This document shows positions 60,522 to 64,000 of a DNA stretch of 64,000 nt, piece after piece. Numbering within the stretch: the first letter of the stretch is position 1; each line of letters begins with the position of its first letter. Made by a program: the position numbers and the translations under genes. The notes under the pieces are model-generated. The model saw only the letters and a list, made by a program, of their open reading frames with translations, searched no databases and was not told the origin of the DNA. The stretch lies in assembly GCA_963737705.1 (NCBI GenBank), contig CAVTTP010000008.1, forward strand, positions 1-64,000, read 5' to 3'. The stretch is from PALSA-607 sp963737705 (lineage in GTDB: Bacteria > Actinomycetota > Actinomycetes > Acidothermales > Acidothermaceae).

Positions 60522-62068
60522 AGTTCGCCCTGACTGACGAGGAGTTCGACAACCTGCGCAAGCTCTTGGAGAAGAGCGCCGGCTTGGTGCACGACGAGAG
60601 CCGCCGCGACTCGTTAACCTTTGCGGTCGCCGGTCGCATGGAGGCGATCGGCGCAACTTCGCCAGCCGAGTATCTCGCGATGCTCAGCGGTCCTGGCGGT
60701 GCGCCCGAGCGTCAGCAGCTCCTCGATGTGGTGACGATTCAAGAGACGCACTTCTTCCGCAACCCCCCGCAGATTCGCGCGCTTCGCCAGCATGTCCTGC
60801 CCGAACTGATTCGCCGGTCGACAGCACTGAACCGCCCACTGACGATCTGGAGTGCCGGCTGCTCGACGGGCGAAGAGCCTTACAGCTTGGCGATGTTGGT
60901 TCGCGAGCTGTTGCCGATGGCCACTCGCGAGCACGTCAGGATCGTCGGGTCGGACGTCTCCGCCACGGCGCTCGCGTTCGCGGACGCCGGTCGCTATGGC
61001 GCGCGGGCTGTGCAGATGGCAGAACCGATCGACGTAGGCCGTTGGTTCGACGTCGACCACGGCTCGTACTCCGTCAAGGACGATGTGCGCGAGTTGGTCG
61101 ACCTGCGATTGCACAACCTCATTACCGAGGCCCCGCCGTTTGAGAGCGGTGAAGTCGATCTGTTGCTGTGCCGCAACGTGACGATCTACTTCAACCGGAC
61201 CACGACCAAAGCGCTGATGTCGCGGTTCCACACCGCGCTTGGTGACGGCGGCTACCTGTTCCTTGGCCACTCCGAAACGCTGTGGCAGATGAGTGAGGCG
61301 TTCACGCTTGTGCCGTTGGGCGATGCCTTCGTGTATCGCCGCGACGACGGACCGCAAGGTCGCGCGACGTTGCCGGATCGCCGGACCGAGGCCGGTGACG
61401 CACCGATTCTGCTGCCGGAGCGGCGTGGTCGAACCGAGCGCCGACGCGACTTTCCGGAACCGCCGTCGCCCCGGGTCCAGACATCACCACCCATGCCGCC
61501 GCAACGCGGGCCGCGGCATCCCGAGCCGGCCAAAGAGGTCGCACGAAGCGGCTCCCATCGACCCGCGGACCGCCGCGCGGTACCGAGGTCTGCGGCTGCT
61601 GCAGCCTCTTCAGGCGCTAGTGCGCAGGAGTTGGTAGCCACGGCTCGTGAGGCGCTGGCGCAGGGGCGCTATCTGGACGCCGTCGGCGCTGCTGGCCGCG
61701 CTGCCAAAGCTGACCCCATGCTGGTTCACCCCCACCTGATCGGTGGCGAGGCGCTGGTAAATCTGGGTCGCGACGCTGACGCGATCAGGGAGTTGCGCCA
61801 GGCCGTCTATCTTCAGCCCGACTCGGCGTCGGCCCTGATCTTGCTTGCCGGCGCCCTCGATCGGCAGGGCGAACCAGCGGCCGCGGGCCGGGCCTATCGC
61901 GCTGCTGCTGCAACCGTGGGTGACTTGCCTGCGGAAGAGGTATCCGCGTTCTTCGGTGGCCGCAGTGCCGCCGAGCTGGTTGACCTTTGTCTGCGCCTCG
62001 CGACGCAGGCCGAGCGGACCGCAAAGGCCACCAAGTCGGCCAGGTTCAGGTCTCGGGAGGAGCCATGA
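60518..62068 (+). CDS. cheR: CheR-type protein-glutamate O-methyltransferase with C-terminal TPR region
   Basis: 516 residues. The N-terminal CheR helical domain and the SAM-binding domain cover about residues 1-275: IQETHFFRN (74-82), SAGCSTGEEPYSLAM (112-126) and DLLLCRNVTIYFN. A Pro/Arg-rich linker follows (about 285-370), then a helical repeat region of TPR type to about 470. CheR-TPR fusions are typical of alternative, non-flagellar chemosensory systems. It should methylate receptor glutamates with SAM. The ATG overlaps cheB; the end overlaps cheW. Confidence 0.92.
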   Translation: MKFALTDEEFDNLRKLLEKSAGLVHDESRRDSLTFAVAGRMEAIGATSPAEYLAMLSGPGGAPERQQLLDVVTIQETHFFRNPPQIRALRQHVLPELIRRSTALNRPLTIWSAGCSTGEEPYSLAMLVRELLPMATREHVRIVGSDVSATALAFADAGRYGARAVQMAEPIDVGRWFDVDHGSYSVKDDVRELVDLRLHNLITEAPPFESGEVDLLLCRNVTIYFNRTTTKALMSRFHTALGDGGYLFLGHSETLWQMSEAFTLVPLGDAFVYRRDDGPQGRATLPDRRTEAGDAPILLPERRGRTERRRDFPEPPSPRVQTSPPMPPQRGPRHPEPAKEVARSGSHRPADRRAVPRSAAAAASSGASAQELVATAREALAQGRYLDAVGAAGRAAKADPMLVHPHLIGGEALVNLGRDADAIRELRQAVYLQPDSASALILLAGALDRQGEPAAAGRAYRAAAATVGDLPAEEVSAFFGGRSAAELVDLCLRLATQAERTAKATKSARFRSREEP

Positions 62069-62481
62069 TCGGTTACATCACGTTTCGTCTCGGCGACCGG
62101 AACTTCGCGTGCCGGCTCGACGAGGTTCGCGAGGTTGTCCGGCTCGACGGGCTTGATGTGCTGCCTGGCATGGCGCCGCCGATCAGCGGCTTGCTGGAGT
62201 TGCGAGGCAATCCACTTCCGGTCGTCGACCTGCGACTGGGCAGCCCCCAGGGCGCGAGAGGTGACGTGCTGGTGATGGCCGAGGGAATCGATGCGATCGG
62301 CGCGATCGTCGATCAGGTCATTGCTGTTCACGACGAAGACGAGTTGGTCTCGTCAGGGGAGCGACCGTCGGGACTTCCGGACTATGTCGTCGATGTGCTG
62401 CGCCATGACGGTATTAGCACCGGACGTGGCGGCCCGGTTTTGCTCGTTCACCTGCAGGCGCTGCTTTCCGTCGCGGTCTGA
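62065..62481 (+). CDS. cheW: CheW-like adaptor protein
   Basis: 138 residues from the ATG at 62065, with GGGAGGAG just upstream and a four-base overlap with cheR. It is a single CheW SH3-like domain: GYITFRLGDRNFACRLDEVR, then LPGMAPPISGLLELRGNPLP and VVDLRLG. CheW normally links receptors to the kinase CheA. With neither in the window, it must join partners encoded elsewhere, or serve a different receptor complex. Confidence 0.92.
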   Translation: MIGYITFRLGDRNFACRLDEVREVVRLDGLDVLPGMAPPISGLLELRGNPLPVVDLRLGSPQGARGDVLVMAEGIDAIGAIVDQVIAVHDEDELVSSGERPSGLPDYVVDVLRHDGISTGRGGPVLLVHLQALLSVAV

Positions 62482-62491
62482 ACACCGCTCA

Positions 62492-62527
62492 GCGGTTAGA
62501 CGTAGCGCGAGCAGTTAGACGTACCGC
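62492..62527. repeat. Imperfect 19-bp-period duplication between cheW and disA stops
   Basis: GCGGTTAGACGTAGCGC (62492-62508) and GCAGTTAGACGTACCGC (62511-62527) match at 15 of 17 positions. The second copy includes the disA stop codon on the minus strand (62515-62517). Confidence 0.75.
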
Positions 62528-63612
62528 TCGAGGATCGACGATTCGGCGAGTCGCGACAGACCCTCACGCACGCTGCGCGCCCTGTTCTCGCCGACGCCTT
62601 CGACTGCCTGCAGATCGTCGATGCCCGCGGCAAGCAGCTTCTGCAACCCACCGAAGTGCTCAACCAGACGATCGACCACGAGGTTCGGCAAGCGCGGAAC
62701 CTTCGCCAGCAGCCGGTAGCCGCGTGGACTCACCGGCGCGTCGAGTGCGTCTGCTCCGGCCGCATAGCCCATCACCCGGGCGATGGTGCTGAGGTCGAGT
62801 AGCTCAGATGCCGAGAGCATGTCGAAGTCGCGCAACACGTCGTCGGGCGTGCGCGACTTCTTGCTTCCTGAAGGCAGGTAGTCGCGTACGACGAGTTCGC
62901 GCTCGGGCTCGACGCCGGCAAGGAGCTCGTCGAGTTGCAGGCTAAGGAGGCGGCCGTCGGTGCCGAGCTCGACGACGTAGCCCTCAATCTCACTCGCGAT
63001 CCGCCGAACCATCTCGAGCCGCTGCGCGACGGCGGCCGCGTCGCGAACGGTCACAAGGTCTTCGATTTCCAGCGCAGAAAGGGTTCCGCTCACTTCATCG
63101 AGGCGCAGCTTGTAGCGCTCAAGCGTCGCGAGCGCCTGGTTTGCGCGCGACAAGATCGCACCAGAATCGTCGAGCACATAGCGCCGGCCACCGACATAGA
63201 GAGCAATGATTCGCATCGACTGGCTCACCGAGATCACCGGATAGCCCGTTTGCTTCGCAGTGCGTTCTGCGCTGCGGTGCCGGGTACCCGACTCGCTCGT
63301 CGGGATCGACGGGTCCGGCTGCAAGTGCACGTTCGCTTTGAGGATCCGGGTGCCGGTGTTGTCGAGGACGATCGCGCCGTCCATCTTGCAGATCTCGCGC
63401 ATCAGCGGCGCCGAGGTTTCGATGTCGAGATTGAAGCCGCCGGTGCACAGTGACTCGACGGTCTTGTCGTAGCCGAGCACGATCAGACCGCCGGTGTTGC
63501 CGCGCAGGATGCGCTCGAGTGCGTCGCGCAGGTCGGTGCCCGGCGCGATCGTCGCGAGAGTCGCCCGCAATTTCTCGTCGACGGTCCGGTCGAACCGATC
63601 GTTGGTTGGCAC
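62515..63612 (-). CDS. disA: DNA-integrity scanning diadenylate cyclase DisA
   Basis: 365 residues. It makes c-di-AMP from two ATP and monitors DNA damage. The DAC active site has Asp78-Gly-Ala80 and Arg111-His-Arg113 (GTRHRSAERTA). The long helical spine follows, and the C-terminal helix-hairpin-helix is IDDLQAVEGVGENRARSV. The start ATG is at 63610-63612. It lies just downstream of radA, as in many actinobacteria, and RadA is known to modulate DisA. Confidence 0.97.
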   Translation of the reverse strand: MPTNDRFDRTVDEKLRATLATIAPGTDLRDALERILRGNTGGLIVLGYDKTVESLCTGGFNLDIETSAPLMREICKMDGAIVLDNTGTRILKANVHLQPDPSIPTSESGTRHRSAERTAKQTGYPVISVSQSMRIIALYVGGRRYVLDDSGAILSRANQALATLERYKLRLDEVSGTLSALEIEDLVTVRDAAAVAQRLEMVRRIASEIEGYVVELGTDGRLLSLQLDELLAGVEPERELVVRDYLPSGSKKSRTPDDVLRDFDMLSASELLDLSTIARVMGYAAGADALDAPVSPRGYRLLAKVPRLPNLVVDRLVEHFGGLQKLLAAGIDDLQAVEGVGENRARSVREGLSRLAESSILERYV

Positions 63613-63666
63613 CGGGCTCCCCGTACTTGGCTGCGCTCAATGGCGCTGTTGGATGCTGAGGCGATT

Positions 63667-63999
63667 CTAGCTGTTGGTCGCGACCGCGCACTCGATCGCT
63701 TGTCGGACGTCGGCGACCTCGATCGACTGGACGCCGGGTGGCACCGGCCCGGAGTCCGGTGGCACCAGTGCGAAGGTGAAGCCGAGTCGTGCGGCTTCGG
63801 TGAGCCGACGGCCGACTCCTTCGACGCGGCGCACCTCGCCGGCCAGGCCCACCTCGCCGATCGCGATGAGACCCGGGCGCAGCGGCCTGTCTTTCTCAGC
63901 GCTCGCGACCGCGAGGGCGACAGCTAGGTCTCCGGCGGGTTCGGTCAGTTTCACCCCGCCGATGGTCGCGGTGAAGATGTCTGCGCCGCTGAGCACGAT
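63667..63999 (-). CDS. radA: DNA repair protein RadA, C-terminal part only
   Basis: The frame is open to the window edge, so the 5' part lies outside. About 110 C-terminal residues are seen, including DIFTATIGGVKLTEPAGDLA, AIGEVGLAGEVRRVEGVGRR and LGFTFALVPPDSG. These are the Lon-protease-like domain of RadA (Sms), a helicase that aids branch migration in recombination. The Walker A and KNRFG regions are outside the window. The disA start is 54 bases downstream, on the same strand. Confidence 0.93.
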   Translation of the reverse strand: MVLSGADIFTATIGGVKLTEPAGDLAVALAVASAEKDRPLRPGLIAIGEVGLAGEVRRVEGVGRRLTEAARLGFTFALVPPDSGPVPPGVQSIEVADVRQAIECAVATNS

Positions 64000-64000
64000 C

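Noticed and set aside
1..64000. tRNA or rRNA genes, CRISPR arrays, insertion sequences, prophage or integrase genes
   Set aside because: None was recognised by eye on either strand. The tandem arrays have no spacers and no cas genes, so they are not CRISPR.

Overview
The window is high-GC (roughly two-thirds G+C by eye), densely packed bacterial DNA with many GTG starts, four-base ATGA/GTGA overlaps between genes, an Lsr2 nucleoid protein, an IdeR-type iron regulator and a PIN-PhoH protein. This points to an actinobacterium (Actinomycetota). The order hpt-ftsH-folE-folP-folB-folK-DUF3180-PH domain genes-DUF2520-panC-nadB-nadC-coaX-lysS-lsr2-clpC resembles the mycobacterial and related actinobacterial clusters, so this is chromosomal backbone. 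The genus cannot be given from the sequence. No rRNA, tRNA, CRISPR array, insertion sequence or prophage was found.

Layout. 1-2700: the 3' part of an aldehyde dehydrogenase, DUF2277, a membrane fatty-acid desaturase, a small frame-disrupted gene, and cspA behind a hairpin-bearing leader. 2780-8700: two 14-helix drug-efflux transporters of the MFS and two lipoproteins. 8676-15135: a trehalose-phosphate-synthase-like GT20 enzyme, a possible HicB/DinB-like protein, a DUF885 metallohydrolase, a pirin and a membrane diguanylate cyclase. 15136-22627: a histidine-degradation operon (hutH, hutU, M20 amidohydrolase, hutF, hutI) behind a 420-base leader that carries a seven-codon ORF with a near-perfect Shine-Dalgarno sequence and two hairpins. 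22749-30770: a frame-disrupted DUF222/HNH gene, a tandem GNAT protein, two oxidoreductases, a PAP2-type membrane enzyme, an M15 peptidase, an IdeR/DtxR regulator, an unrecognised conserved-looking protein and CsbD. 31011-39090: PIN-PhoH, an NlpC/P60 hydrolase, then ppa facing dacB, a DUF2342 metalloprotein, tilS and hpt. 39286-58349: ftsH, the folate genes, a lysyl-phosphatidylglycerol synthase, PH-domain membrane proteins, pantothenate/NAD/CoA genes, lysS, an ArgA-like acetyltransferase, lsr2 and clpC. 58398-64000: mutY, then cheB-cheR-cheW with no cheA, cheY or receptor gene, then disA and the 3' end of radA.

How the genes fit together. The hut genes would take histidine to glutamate by the formimidoylglutamate-deiminase route, with the M20 hydrolase probably replacing HutG. 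ppa/dacB/DUF2342/tilS/hpt/ftsH/folE-K is a housekeeping block. nadB-nadC gives most of de novo NAD synthesis (nadA is not here), and panC with coaX gives part of CoA synthesis (panD is not here). clpC is preceded by what look like a ClgR operator and a sigma-R/H-type promoter, so it is probably stress-controlled.

The most unusual signal is spread across the window: short tandem duplications (about 14-27 bp units, 2-4 copies) sit on or next to stop codons of about a dozen genes. Other points of interest are the leader of the hut operon, the cheA-less che cluster, and three places where a one-base indel would restore a reading frame.
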